Shown: positions 6,876-16,639, counted from the stretch's first letter. The stretch is DNA of 25,205 bases from Dimorphilus gyrociliatus (GCA_904063045.1 CAJFCJ010000162.1:1-25205); one strand, 5' to 3'. The notes: generated by a model not told the origin, from the sequence alone. Translations and numbers: made by a program.

Positions 6876-8743
6876 TTAATAAACATATTGATTTTTCAAC
6901 TTTGGTTTAATTAAATCATCAAACGGCAACAAAATACATGAAATTCCATGTCTTTCTTCCAATTTACCCACCAATTTTTCATTATTAATCTGCACACTCA
7001 CTCTTCCCATTTCACTAACGTTACCTTCCTCAATCGTAACTTTTTTCTGGCCAACGTCACCGAGGATGCCGCAGAATCGATCGTCATCATTCAGTATCTT
7101 CTCCTCCAAGTTCTCAAAATTCACATCAAAGTGCCAAATGCCAAAGTTATTTTTCGATTTTTTAACATAGATAGTCAATTCGGCATTTTTATTTTCATTC
7201 TTTGTCTCAATTCTCATTTCGTCATTGCTTATCGTAATGAGAAAATCGGAAAAAATCATTTTACCATTTTTCATCCATCTATACTCTTGATCTTCGTAGA
7301 TAATACTCTGTTTATCGACAATCATTGTACCCGAATGATGTACAATTCGAACCTCGTGAATGTAATAATCATCGAGAAGGATTCCTTCAACTTTTACGCC
7401 GAGTAAACGATCTTCCAGAATGAAAATTGATTGCCGACTTTCGCCCGAAACATCATAACAAATTTTTGTCGCCTCCTTCGTTTTCGAATCGTAGACGGTT
7501 TGAATAAAGTGATATTTGTCCGAATGGAAAAGGAATCCTTGAACATTTTGAAAGTACAAAAGTACTTTGAACGTCCTTCGTATCAATCTCGTTGTAAGGT
7601 TTCGTTGGTTCTTTTTTTGTTTTTGATAAAAATAACAACATTAGATAAGACAATACGAAAATGAGAATGTTTTCCTTACTGGAGGTGATAAGAAACAGCA
7701 GCTTGAAATGTTCCGGTTCAACAGCAACTGTCGTTAATTCACTACCGACTGAGCCGGAAAGGATTGGTGGCAAAAATCTCCATTGTACTAGATTATGATC
7801 TTGATCATATACGGAAAGCCAACATCCCATTGAACCTTGATTATCTAGAGTTCTCGTATGAATTTTTGTTTCGGGATTAAGCTGGATATGATGAAAAATT
7901 CTGCAGTAAGCAGGAGGAGATACTAAAATAAACATAATCGATGTTAAAAACCAGAGTTAACTGTTAAGAAATGAAATGAAAGAGGAAAGATAAATATACC
8001 GAAAGGACAAAAATTCCACAACGTTGGATTATCAATTTCTGATTGGAAAAAAAGAAAATTCAATTAATTTTTGTTATAAAAATTTACTAGAAAAAGACAA
8101 TAGGATGATGATACGTACTACTGGCACAATCGTACTTTCCTTTGGTGTATAGTGAACCTGCAAAGAAGGACCCCGGACTTCTCGGAGTGGATAATTGACC
8201 ACATTTATTAATTGCTGGAGAATTCGGTGATGAATTTGGTAAATTCCACTCTGGAGCTACGTCATCGAAAAAGTAGGGCATTTGTGAACATTTCGAGTAG
8301 ACGAATGTATCGATGATATTATTCTGAGAAAGTTCGTCATATTGCTCCTCATTCAATTCAGCTGTTTGTGTAAATATTGTCAGTTACAATCATAATTATT
8401 AAAGAAATGCAGTCTGTACAAAACATAGAAATTACTTTTTATTACCTGAAGTTAATACGAATAGCAACTGGAGATGAGAATCAGAATCAGGAATATTCAG
8501 AGTTTCAATAATGTAACTATTTTTTTCCGTCAACAATAATGACGTAACCAAGTTATGATTCTGATCAAAGACATATAACCAAGTAGTCTCTCTTCCAATA
8601 GCATTTGGAGGTGAAGCTTCAATCGTTAACGTCTGTGCAGTTTTGTAAAAATTGAGGAAAAGCGGATGTTCTCGCTGACACGCAATCAACTGGAAGCTGA
8701 AGCTGAAGACAAGAAGGAAGCAGGCTAAGCGACAGTTTCTCAT
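6876..8743 (-). CDS. Secreted ITIH C-terminal-domain protein, five exons, probable frameshift
   Basis: Proposed exons on the minus strand: 8743-8446, 8361-8119, 8038-8000, 7922-7680 and 7610-6876; all four introns are GT-AG (69 to 83 nt) and phase 1. Exon 1 starts with a signal peptide (MRNCRLACFLLVFSFSFQLI). Exons 1 and 4 encode related modules (WLYVFDQNHNLV and WLSVYDQDHNLV, ending LLFVLTS and LLFLITS). Exon 2 and the start of exon 5 are also related (TFVYSKCSQMPYFF and TFVLSKCSRIPFPF). The rest of exon 5 (KICYDVSGESRQSI, CGILGDVG, ISCILLPF) is an inter-alpha-trypsin inhibitor heavy-chain C-terminal-type domain. Exon 5 needs a frame change near 7515-7535 to join its two parts, so this is either a pseudogene or contains a sequence error. 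The upstream vWA/VIT regions of full ITIH proteins are absent. The domain assignment is from pattern recognition and from similarity to the paralogue at 9274. Confidence 0.6.
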
Positions 8744-8789
8744 ATTCAATAGACAGGAATTGAATACGGAAGTCACTCTACTTCGTTGT

Positions 8790-8797
8790 ATTTTATA
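8790..8797 (-). promoter_or_regulatory. TATA box of the ITIH-like minus-strand gene
   Basis: TATAAAAT on the minus strand lies 47-54 nt upstream of the chosen ATG at 8743, which gives a short leader and supports that start codon. Confidence 0.5.
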
Positions 8798-9273
8798 CTA
8801 ATGAATATAGGCCGAAAAACATAAAAACCGTTAATAGGACTCGTTACATTTGCGTTGTCGCAAAAATCTAGAACACAGAAAAACAATAAAGAAACAATTA
8901 GTTTTGCTATTTGAATAACAAAGCAACTCAAATATAAGTTCGTGTGAACGTTCAAGTATCTCATTTTAGTTCATTAATTTTTACTGCCAGACTGGTTTGA
9001 TAACTAGAGCAACTGGATTATTTCGGTACAGTAAAAACATGTTGACGGCTAGAAAAATACACGAAATTTATCTGTCTTTTATCCATTTTACAAATGTAGG
9101 CTTAGGTGAATTATTTACTGCAAAAGCAATATGATAGAGTTGTAACCCTTTGAATTATTAACTCAAAGTCTATTGCTCGTAATAGTCGTTTCTACTATAT
9201 GAAATATATGCAATTGCTTTGTTGTTCTTCCTCTCTGTAACAATACTGTTTCTATTAACGTAACGTTTCGCAG
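8798..9273. other. Intergenic between divergent ITIH-like loci
   Basis: AT-rich. I see no convincing exon. A splice-acceptor-like TTTCGCAG at 9266-9273 precedes the plus-strand ITIH-like exon, but its upstream exon is not visible here. Confidence 0.4.
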
Positions 9274-10202
9274 GCTTCTACTAGTTGACGATTTATCAAC
9301 CGCAACATTTCACGATTTTGACCTAGATGTTGTAAATGAAAATGGTCGTAAGCCTTTATTAGATGGTTTTATTGATTCTGAACAACACGATAATACGGCG
9401 ATCGTAAGCCTTACAACAATTCTCAGCAACGACTCGCCAAAGACGATTACATTGAGAGTAGATTGGCAAAATCAGGGGGATAATCAAGTTTACGTTGAAG
9501 ATCTTGAATTTACAATCGTACCAGCAGCGACTACAGGCGGCGATCCCCATTTCGTGCAGAGATAATTACCGACCAATTAAACAACCGTCTCTATTCAATT
9601 TGTTACGACGTTCAAGGCGAAAGCGGGCAGATTATTCGTATATTTACAGACTCAAAGTCGCAATTAAAGGTTGAAGGAGAGTTGAAAGATGACTATTGCA
9701 TGCATAAAATCTATATCAAATTTCGCAACGTTCGCTTCGAAATTACCACAAAGAGAATATGGAACAATCTGATGAAAATGTTTGATTGGGATTACGTCAA
9801 TTATAGAATGTGGACAGAATGGCGAGGATTTCTCGTTCGACGAGACAACAATTACCTGCAAATAGGAGACAAAAGTTACGGTATTGAACTGTCAATTGCC
9901 GTCTATAGGAGAACTCAACAAACTGGCGCCGTATATTTGGACGTTTCGATTATTGGATTAAAAAGCGACTTATACAGGACAAGATGGTTTAATTGGTCGA
10001 ATTGGAAATAATCAATATTATATTTACCGTCCAGTTCAAGAGGGTGATTTGAATTCTAGAAAAAGAATTGATATAAATGGAATAGATGTGTAATGGTCGC
10101 TTGGATAAACGCTCCGGTCGAGATTGTATTTTAATCGACGTAAGAGATGCACTATATCCTTACGACGAATTGTTTTATTTTCAATTGGAAGAGCTTAATT
10201 AG
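9274..10202 (+). pseudogene. ITIH C-terminal-domain paralogue with frameshifts
   Basis: After a TTTCGCAG acceptor the reading is open (LLLVDDLSTATFHDFDL onward) to a TTGGDPHFVQR motif near 9533-9562, then a stop. The next frame continues the domain (CYDVQGESGQIIRIFTD, KVEGELKDD) to a stop at 10011. A third frame gives GLIGRIGNNQYYIYRPVQ (about 9985-10035), and a fourth gives GRDCILIDVRDALYPYDE up to the stop at 10200-10202. GDPHF, CYDV.GES, a GLIG motif and a late C-I-L run, in that order, match the ITIH C-terminal domain and align with exon 5 of the minus-strand gene. At least three frame changes mean it is a pseudogene unless short introns or sequence errors explain them. No first exon or signal peptide is seen. 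Confidence 0.65.
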
Positions 10203-10364
10203 AAATCAAAACATATCTATAATCTATATCTATATTATACAATCAAATAAACAGTGTAATAAGATCTTAAAATTCTGGCAGTGATTATTTGTCAGTTTTT
10301 TCGCCTAGAGACAATTTTCTCGAAACAGCTAGTCAAACGACGCCCTAGTGACGTTGAGTTGTTT

Positions 10365-10559
10365 TCATACATTTACCAATTCAGAGTCGCTGTCGAAAGT
10401 GTTCTTCTTAATCGACGCGAAATGAACATCGTCAAATGCTATTAATTTAAGATAATAAATTAAAAAACAAAAGAAACTAGCGATCGGCGTTTTTGTAAAT
10501 ATTCGATTGCAGGCAGGAGGAGAAGGATAGAATAGTCTGTAGTTTGATTCTTGTATCAA
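10365..10559 (-). pseudogene. Possible relic of an ITIH-locus exon
   Basis: The minus strand reads PSPPACNRIF near 10495-10530, close to SPPAYCRIF at the start of exon 4 of the gene at 6876-8743. The rest of the frame does not align. It may be a third, decayed copy of the locus. Confidence 0.2.
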
Positions 10560-11059
10560 TCAACTAGTGAACCTCTTGCAGATATAATGTTCTGCCGTTG
10601 TGAAGCACTGTTCAAGTTATTTTTCAACTTATTTTCAAAAAGGAAAGGGCTTAGAAAAATGTCTAAAGAGTTCAATTAAACGATGAAAACATGAATGAGG
10701 AGACAGGGAAAATGATTAGGATGGGAATTGAAGGTGATACATTATATTAACAGAATTAGGTGTGTTCAGTATGCTAATTGTGTAGAATAGGTGAATAACG
10801 TCTCTTTAATTGCCACTTTTGAATTAGGTGATTTTTTTTACATCGGCAAGAATATAGGTGAATAACAAGAGTGGAAAAAAACTAGGTCAATTGGCGAGTT
10901 AAAAATAATAATTAAAAAAAATAAGAAAAAAGTAACGTTTAAACTGAAAATTGGATAGGTAGATAGCTGAACAACATTAAAGAATATTGAAATTGAATAA
11001 AAGTACTCTTGAACGTCGAGAAAATCAAAAACAACAAGAAATATTGAAAAGAGTTTTGG
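10560..11059. other. AT-rich DNA before the gap, no gene seen
   Basis: Low-complexity A-rich DNA with the word TAGGTGAATAAC twice (near 10788 and 10855). No coding or RNA signal that I can support. Confidence 0.5.
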
Positions 11060-11771
11060 NNNNNNNNNNNNNNNNNNNNNNNNNNNNNNNNNNNNNNNNN
11101 NNNNNNNNNNNNNNNNNNNNNNNNNNNNNNNNNNNNNNNNNNNNNNNNNNNNNNNNNNNNNNNNNNNNNNNNNNNNNNNNNNNNNNNNNNNNNNNNNNNN
11201 NNNNNNNNNNNNNNNNNNNNNNNNNNNNNNNNNNNNNNNNNNNNNNNNNNNNNNNNNNNNNNNNNNNNNNNNNNNNNNNNNNNNNNNNNNNNNNNNNNNN
11301 NNNNNNNNNNNNNNNNNNNNNNNNNNNNNNNNNNNNNNNNNNNNNNNNNNNNNNNNNNNNNNNNNNNNNNNNNNNNNNNNNNNNNNNNNNNNNNNNNNNN
11401 NNNNNNNNNNNNNNNNNNNNNNNNNNNNNNNNNNNNNNNNNNNNNNNNNNNNNNNNNNNNNNNNNNNNNNNNNNNNNNNNNNNNNNNNNNNNNNNNNNNN
11501 NNNNNNNNNNNNNNNNNNNNNNNNNNNNNNNNNNNNNNNNNNNNNNNNNNNNNNNNNNNNNNNNNNNNNNNNNNNNNNNNNNNNNNNNNNNNNNNNNNNN
11601 NNNNNNNNNNNNNNNNNNNNNNNNNNNNNNNNNNNNNNNNNNNNNNNNNNNNNNNNNNNNNNNNNNNNNNNNNNNNNNNNNNNNNNNNNNNNNNNNNNNN
11701 NNNNNNNNNNNNNNNNNNNNNNNNNNNNNNNNNNNNNNNNNNNNNNNNNNNNNNNNNNNNNNNNNNNNNNN
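11060..11771. other. Assembly gap (712 N)
   Basis: All N. The right edge falls inside the left arm of an inverted repeat whose partner continues beyond the matching point, so the gap probably arose from repeat structure. Confidence 0.99.
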
Positions 11772-12209
11772 TTCTTTATTTGTGAGCTTTATGAAATATT
11801 CGTCAGGGTTAAACTAACTCTGTTATTAATAATCATAAAGCTTTCAAAGTTGGTATAGATTAATATTAGTGGGCCTATTATAAATCTTTTTACAGAATCC
11901 AAATATCTCTTTTAGCTCAAAAGTTATGGCAACTTTATATTTTAATTGATACTTTGTATATAGACCTACAAAAAACATTTGTCGTCTGAAATCTAACTTT
12001 GTTATTACTTAACTTAGAGCTTTGAAACTTGGTATATTGACTATTTTTGGTTTGCCAATCTCAATCTGCTTACAGAATCCAAATATCAGTTACTATTAGA
12101 AGTTAAGGTGTTTTACATTTTGCTATTATAAGGAATTAGAAACAATTCCAACAGAGTGTTTATGTAGAAAATTTTCTACTACCAGAATGGAAAGTCATTT
12201 AAAATAGCC
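11772..12209 (+). repeat. Left arm of a 7-kb-spaced inverted repeat
   Basis: Reverse-complement match to 19129-19573 with few differences. Internally it is a degenerate tandem array with unit about 190 bp: TAACTTTGTTATTA..., AAAGCTTT.AAA.TTGGTATA, then ACAGAATCCAAATATC, the last seen near 11893 and 12075. It holds a perfect 16-bp palindrome at 12164-12179 (GTAGAAAATTTTCTAC). No coding capacity. Confidence 0.85.
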
Positions 12210-12468
12210 AAATGCAGTTTATTGACTAATTGTTGTTAATTAAGATAGAGATTTGAAATTCAGTACATACATTAATACTATAATGCTGATATCAAGTTAC
12301 AACAAACTCTTATCTCTCTTTAACATGTTTGTAGAACTTTCTCACACTCAGATGTAATTTGATTATCAGTGATTTTAAAGTTTACTAACTAACTTCATGT
12401 TCCACATTGGTGTTATATATTTTATCTAGGCCAGATTAGCTTATGGCATGTTCCACAGGATTTTCCAT

Positions 12469-12785
12469 GTGTCTTATATATATTATAAATGTTTTTTTCA
12501 CAGAAATCATTTATAGTTTGAAGATTAAGGAGTCAACATCACTTAAAAATAGCTGGTCTTATGAACAACTTCTACAATTCCTTTCAAAATATACATCTTC
12601 AATGATATAATGGTATGTAGATATGTCATTGAACAGGAAAGTGTGTTATATATATTTTGAATGTTTTATTCACTGGTTCATATTTAGTTTGAAGAATAAG
12701 GAGTCAAAATCACATTTAAAAATACCAGTTAAATGAACATCCCTACAATTGCTGATGATTTTAAAATGGTATGTACAAATTCTGA
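12469..12785 (+). repeat. Two-unit tandem repeat, ~172 bp
   Basis: Units at 12469-12640 and 12641-~12785 share GTGT.TTATATATATT, AGTTTGAAGA.TAAGGAGTCA, TCTACAATT and ATGGTATGTA blocks in the same order, with clear divergence. Function unknown. Confidence 0.65.
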
Positions 12786-12886
12786 TATACAGTATCATAA
12801 TACATAGCACTTTCAATATGATATATATTAAAAAAAACCTGGCGATTGTATTTCTCTCAAAGGTTTTTGAATAAGTAGTACACAGG

Positions 12887-12926
12887 TATAAAATAGTAAC
12901 AGATTAATTTTGTTTACAGCCTTCAG
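12887..12926 (+). promoter_or_regulatory. Predicted promoter of the secreted-peptide gene
   Basis: TATAAAAT at 12887-12894 is followed about 32 nt later by CTTCAGAAG, a TCAG-type initiator (12921-12926). This would give a leader of about 180 nt before the ATG at 13102. Confidence 0.4.
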
Positions 12927-13101
12927 AAGCATATTACACAGTATTGAGTTATTGAAGTCTTAAACTGGTTTTTTTGCTATTCATTTTATCATAAACTCCA
13001 TATTGTCAAAAAAATATAAAAGATATATATATGTATATATATCAACTAGAATATTTTATACTTTCACACATTTCAAATCTTTTACAAGCTACTTCCAAAT
13101 C

Positions 13102-13406
13102 ATGAAATATCTTTTGGGCATTTGTCTTGTAATTATGCTGGCACATTGTGCAATTTCTGCACCATTTCAAAGTGAATTGATGGAGTTATTAGATGGAAGA
13201 GATGAAGGATTGATGGAAACTCTTCTTATGAGAGAATTATTGGAGAAGGTATTATATATAGAAAATTTATTCCATAAGCTTTATTTGTACTTTTCCTTCA
13301 GCGATATACTAGCAGAAATTCTTGCCTACATTGCAAACGACAATTTTTTGAGAATTGTAATTCAAGAAGATCATATTGTCTTGCAACCTATAATATATCT
13401 TTCTAA
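13102..13406 (+). CDS. Secreted four-cysteine peptide precursor, two exons
   Basis: Exon 1 (13102-13248) starts with MKYLLGICLVIMLAHCAISA, a clear signal peptide, followed by an acidic Leu-rich spacer ending LLEK. A 53-nt intron (13249-13301) has GTATTA at the donor and a pyrimidine-rich TTTTCCTTCAG acceptor. Exon 2 (13302-13406) begins with Arg, which completes a Lys-Arg processing site, and encodes 33 further residues with C-x2-C-x7-C-x6-C spacing (SCLHCKRQ, ENCNSRRSYC). The 83-residue product looks like a neuropeptide or other secreted peptide. The spacing of its first three cysteines recalls trissin minus one cysteine, but this is speculative. Reading through the intron gives an open, cysteine-poor 125-codon alternative (to 13476); the spliced form is preferred because it creates the dibasic site and the cysteine pattern together. 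Confidence 0.6.
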
Positions 13407-13976
13407 TATCAGAAAGAAGGGGAGAAAAGCTTATGTAAAATTAACAAAAGCTCCACACATTAAGGAAAAACACTAGAATGCATAATTTTTTGAGAGTAGA
13501 ATGTTTTTATTACATCTGATATTTTTTCTCTTTAATACATATTTTACAAGATTTATGATTACTTGTATTGTACTTTGTTGTATTGTGATTGTAGGAATTT
13601 TGTTCTCATCCCCAAACATATTTGTCCATACCCCTCATTTAATATTACACCAAAGCACTTGTCCAAATAGAACCTCAACAAATGAATGATATTTGTCCAA
13701 AGTTTTATATCAAACTTTCAACAAAAAGCCAGTGTTTTCCAAATAAGATATGTATTGAATATTCTGAGCTTTTATCTCTATCTGTACCCAGCTCACAATG
13801 CTATTGTTAAGTATTCATATTAAATAGTATTGAATTAAGTCTATGGTTTTCTAAAAGAGCATCTATATTGAACTGAAGTATCACAATTTATTTTTAAACA
13901 TTCATTTTTTCACTCACACAGTACTGTCACATATTTTCCCTTTTATACCTCTCACAGTTACCCTTGTCATTTAAGT
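13407..13976. other. AT-rich DNA, no gene seen
   Basis: Includes an open frame at 13501-13689 that reads as hydrophobic low-complexity sequence with no start context, which I do not call a gene. Confidence 0.45.
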
Positions 13977-14375
13977 GTGGGCCTGATTCTACTCATCTTC
14001 AATATTACTAAAAAGATTGAGGGAAACCTCAATTGTAATTCAGACCACATGTTTTTCATTGCTGATTGTAAAAAGTGTAATTGGGCTATGGCTAGCTTCA
14101 CCATATCTCCACTACTACATAGAATGTCTGGCTCTTTTGCAAATACCAACACTCTGAATCTATTAGAATGTTGGCCATCCCCATGGTGGCATATTAAAAC
14201 AGTCTTCAATAAACCACAAAACAAATTCTCTATTGTGAATAACATAGAGAGCCTGAACAACAGCAATGACACAATTCTCACCATGGCCAATAGCTGGGTG
14301 GGGGATGATCAGGATAGTAGTTTTGCAGGTATTAATCTCCTATTGGAGATACAGAGAGAAATTGACAGTGAATGA
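13977..14375 (+). pseudogene. Chimeric fragment of a PLE ORF3
   Basis: From about 14003 to 14130 the DNA and protein closely match ORF3 residues 30-69 (ITKKIEGNLNCNSDHMFFIA, then DCKKCNWAMASFTISPLLHR), with one extra in-frame codon. The match begins and ends abruptly; the CxxC start and the coiled coil are missing. The frame remains open for about 80 further codons (RMSGSFANTN..., ending EIQREIDSE) that match nothing else in the window. The high identity over ~125 nt with unrelated flanks fits a fragment of a related PLE family or a patch of gene conversion. The open downstream frame may be another family's ORF3 tail or a captured sequence. Confidence 0.6.
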
Positions 14376-14399
14376 AAATTAATAGGGCTAGTTATTGGC

Positions 14400-14760
14400 T
14401 GAGTAGGGATTGAACACCTCTTTAATGGGGAACAGGTTGTGGTAGTTGGCAGTGAACAAACAGTTCCCCAACAAAAACACCACATCTGGTTCCTATATCC
14501 TAACCCTAAGCTATAGCCCCCTAAAAAGATACAAATTAGTGAAACTTTACAACTAACCCTAACCTAAGATAATGGAACCAACACTTAACTTAGCAGAGAA
14601 GAAGGTACAGACTGGACAGACATGGGACCTGTTCAGAACAAATTGTTAAATAAAAAATGGGGTAATTTGTGGGGAGACACCTCTCTATGAGAGAACAGAT
14701 GGTTGACAGTTGGCAGTGAACAAAAGTTCCCCAGCAACATGGGTCTACAGACCTTATGCT
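14400..14760 (+). repeat. Degenerate PLE pLTR-like tandem pair
   Basis: Two related segments, about 14421-14485 and 14685-14743, share GTTGGCAGTGAACAAA and AGTTCCCCA.CAA blocks, like the CAGTTCCCAAAAAC block of the main pLTR. Telomere-like words follow the first (ATCCTAACCCTAAGC near 14499-14513; CTAACCCTAACCTAAG near 14553). Together with the ORF3 fragment just upstream this is probably the 3' part of a third, decayed PLE lineage. Confidence 0.4.
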
Positions 14761-14819
14761 ACATAGTACCCAAAGGATATATATATATCAATGAGTTAGT
14801 TTTGATCCAAAAAAATCAG

Positions 14820-15238
14820 TGCTGTGGCAAAAATTCCCAATTCTGGGCCGTTTAGGAGTTTCGTTATGCGTCATCCTAGACGTTTCAATTTTGTTGGAGG
14901 TGATAGAGCTCAAAAAGAGCTTTTCACTGATATGCTACACGACCATGTAGCTTTTACAGTTCAGGAGTGGCTGAGCTTCGAAAATCAAAAATTTTCCGAG
15001 TCCAGGCAGAAAAATAAAAATATTTTTTTCTATCTTTCTGACGTAGGGGCAAGCTTGGATTCAAGTTTGAAAGCAATCCGATGATTTTGAAAAATTGGCC
15101 TTCACTGAGGCTCTGGACTTGTAAAGATTTCTCGAAAATCATTAATTTTCTAAGTTCTTTGTCAGGTTAATTACCTGTAAAAACGTTACATTCGCCTGGG
15201 TACTTAGAAAGATTTTGGAAAAAATATTTTCCGAAAAT
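14820..15238. other. Repeat-like DNA, no gene seen
   Basis: Holds a GTG-started frame of 86 codons (14824-15084) with no recognisable domain. Words such as GAGTCCAGG, CTCTGGACTTG and TTCTAAGTTC resemble the TIR-like sequence just to the right, suggesting old copies of the same element family. Confidence 0.35.
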
Positions 15239-15360
15239 ATTCTAAGTCCAGCCTAACACAGTGTTAGGTTTTGGACTTAGAAAAATTTTGACTGAAAAAA
15301 GTCGATAAATTTTTCAAAAATATTCTAAGTCCAAACTGGAGGTGAAATCACCCCTTATCT
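15239..15360 (+). repeat. Hairpin and left TIR-like sequence
   Basis: CTAAGTCC (15242-15249) and CCTAACAC (15252-15259) pair with GTGTTAGG (15261-15268) and GGACTTAG (15273-15280), a strong nested palindrome. The stretch from CAGTGTTAGG to ATCACCCCTTA (15259-15360) has a reverse-complement partner at 17143-17251. Looks like terminal inverted repeats of a DNA-transposon-derived element or two opposed MITE-like copies. Confidence 0.6.
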
Positions 15361-15806
15361 TAGATTCAGTTATATTTCATGGTGCGGTAATGAATAGGGC
15401 TCTGGACTGCCCCATGCAAATAGGATTGGCCATATATGTACAGAGGAAGGAACATAGAATTGAATCTAGGTCTTCTTCTGTTACATTTTATGAAAAGTGA
15501 CTTACCTGATTGTTATACCTGCGATTTTTGAAAGGTTACCCTCTAATTACTATAGAACGTAGGGTCGAGATACTGGTAATAGAGTCTAAGGCTGCCAGTC
15601 AGCCATCCTCACCTACCACCGTTAACTTCAAAGCTCCATAGCTCTGCAACAGCTGGGCCGATTTCGTTCAAATTTTGCACAGTTGCTCAGTTCAATTAGA
15701 TCTAGCACTGTGTAAAATTTCATAACAATCGGAGCAAGTTGAAATTTCAACTTTCGTCAGTGGTCGACTTGCTTTACTGACCACCAAGTAGGTGATTTGT
15801 AGCGAA
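15361..15806. other. Dispersed-repeat DNA, no gene seen
   Basis: The block near 15650-15680 (CTGGGCCGATTTCGTTCAAA) is the reverse-complement relative of a block at 18915-18945 (TTTGATCAAAATCGGCCCAG), so this is another member of a repeat family. No coding signal. Confidence 0.4.
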
Positions 15807-15893
15807 AAAAGTGTGGGATTGAACCAGTACCTACCCTAAGGTATAGTAAGCCTCTCAGAGATCAGTCTGGTGGCAATCTAACCAGCCACTTTT
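15807..15893 (-). other. tRNA-like sequence, possibly SINE or pseudo-tRNA
   Basis: On the minus strand the ends AAAAGTG and CACTTTT pair. GGTTCAATCCC resembles a Pol III B box, GTGGCTGGTTAG is a weak A-box candidate, and T-runs follow. The length (87 nt) would suit a tRNA with a long variable arm, but the T stem has only three pairs and the anticodon stem four with a six-base loop. It is not a functional tRNA as I read it. Confidence 0.2.
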
Positions 15894-15898
15894 CCCCT

Positions 15899-15938
15899 CT
15901 CACTTGATAAAGGAGGAATACCTCCGAAATATTGTGAG
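15899..15938 (+). ncRNA. Hammerhead variant with exchanged 3-8 core pair
   Basis: Stem I CTCAC (15899-15903) pairs with GTGAG (15934-15938). Core TTGATAA (15904-15910) replaces CTGATGA. After one A, stem II GGAGG/CCTCC (15912-15916, 15921-15925) has loop AATA. GAAA is at 15926-15929, then TATT as in the main family. Relative to the consensus, C3 is U and G8 is A; these two bases pair in the active fold, so pairing is kept. All stems differ in sequence from the main family but keep their pairing. Confidence 0.6.
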
Positions 15939-16184
15939 TTTTAATCTGGTGACATTGTTTTAGTTGCTAAATACAGGTTCTCTTCACCCTTGTGGAGAAT
16001 TTGTAAGTGGTTTTGTTGGAGATACAGTTACAGCTTAGGCTGGGGAATTGCTACTCAAGATAGCAACTCCTCAATAGCTACACCAACCCTTAGCCAAAGC
16101 TTGGTTATAAGTGTGTGTGCACTTTTGGGATTACCAGTCTGTACTGATTGTGCTAATCCCTAACCCCAAAACCTAAACCCTAAT
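15899..16184 (+). mobile_element. Diverged PLE pLTR with hammerhead and telomere-like tail
   Basis: Starts with a hammerhead variant, has about 215 nt of unalignable DNA, and ends in degenerate telomere-like sequence (16153-16184: CTAATCCCTAACCCC, AACCTAAACCCTAAT). This is the same order as the telomeric pLTR (hammerhead, body, telomere-like end), so it is probably a solo pLTR of another telomere-associated PLE family. No RT remnant is visible beside it. Confidence 0.5.
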
Positions 16185-16519
16185 CAACAATTCTCCTATT
16201 CTTTGCTCCAAAGAAATAATATGTGTAAAAGTTAGTTCTTAGATACACTTTACATTTGACTGCCCTTGTTTCAATTTCATGTAACTTCAATTCATAGATG
16301 TCAGCTGTTATTGTTTTTGTTTGCTGGGCTTCTATGCTACAAACAGGTTCCTCTGCTAGATCAAATGCCTGAGTAGTGTACAACTTTCGTTCTATTTTAT
16401 TCTTATACTATTATCTATAACTTACTTAAAACCTATGCAAGGAAATACAATAACATGTGGCCTAACACAGACATTGGTTTGTCATACTTGAGGTTCATCC
16501 TTAAGTACCAATTAAGCTT
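16185..16519. other. AT-rich DNA, no gene seen
   Basis: Includes a 67-codon minus-strand frame without recognisable features. I can support nothing here. Confidence 0.4.
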
Positions 16520-16627
16520 TGGCCAAGTTATAATTCAATTAGCTTGCCTAGGGTGTGGCCAAGATACCATTTAATTAGTTTAGCCAAGGTGTGGTCAAGT
16601 AATAATTCAATTAGCCTTCCTAAATGT
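16520..16627 (+). repeat. 36-bp tandem repeat, three units
   Basis: Units start at 16520, 16556 and 16592, each with TGG(C/T)CAAG near the start and AATTCAATTAG or TTTAATTAG in the middle. Units are 36 bp and moderately diverged. Confidence 0.75.
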
Positions 16628-16639
16628 TGAACCTTGTAA

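Noticed and set aside
6948-7664. Plus-strand frames opposite the ITIH-like gene
   Set aside because: Shadows of the minus-strand exon 5; no splice sites or recognisable domain.
10987-11817. 276-codon frame across the gap
   Set aside because: Almost entirely N; its visible end is repeat sequence.
14824-15084. 86-codon open frame as a gene
   Set aside because: GTG start, no domain, and embedded in words shared with the neighbouring TIR-like repeats.
15807-15893. Functional tRNA gene on the minus strand
   Set aside because: Only the acceptor ends and B box look right; the anticodon and T stems are incomplete, so it is listed as tRNA-like only.
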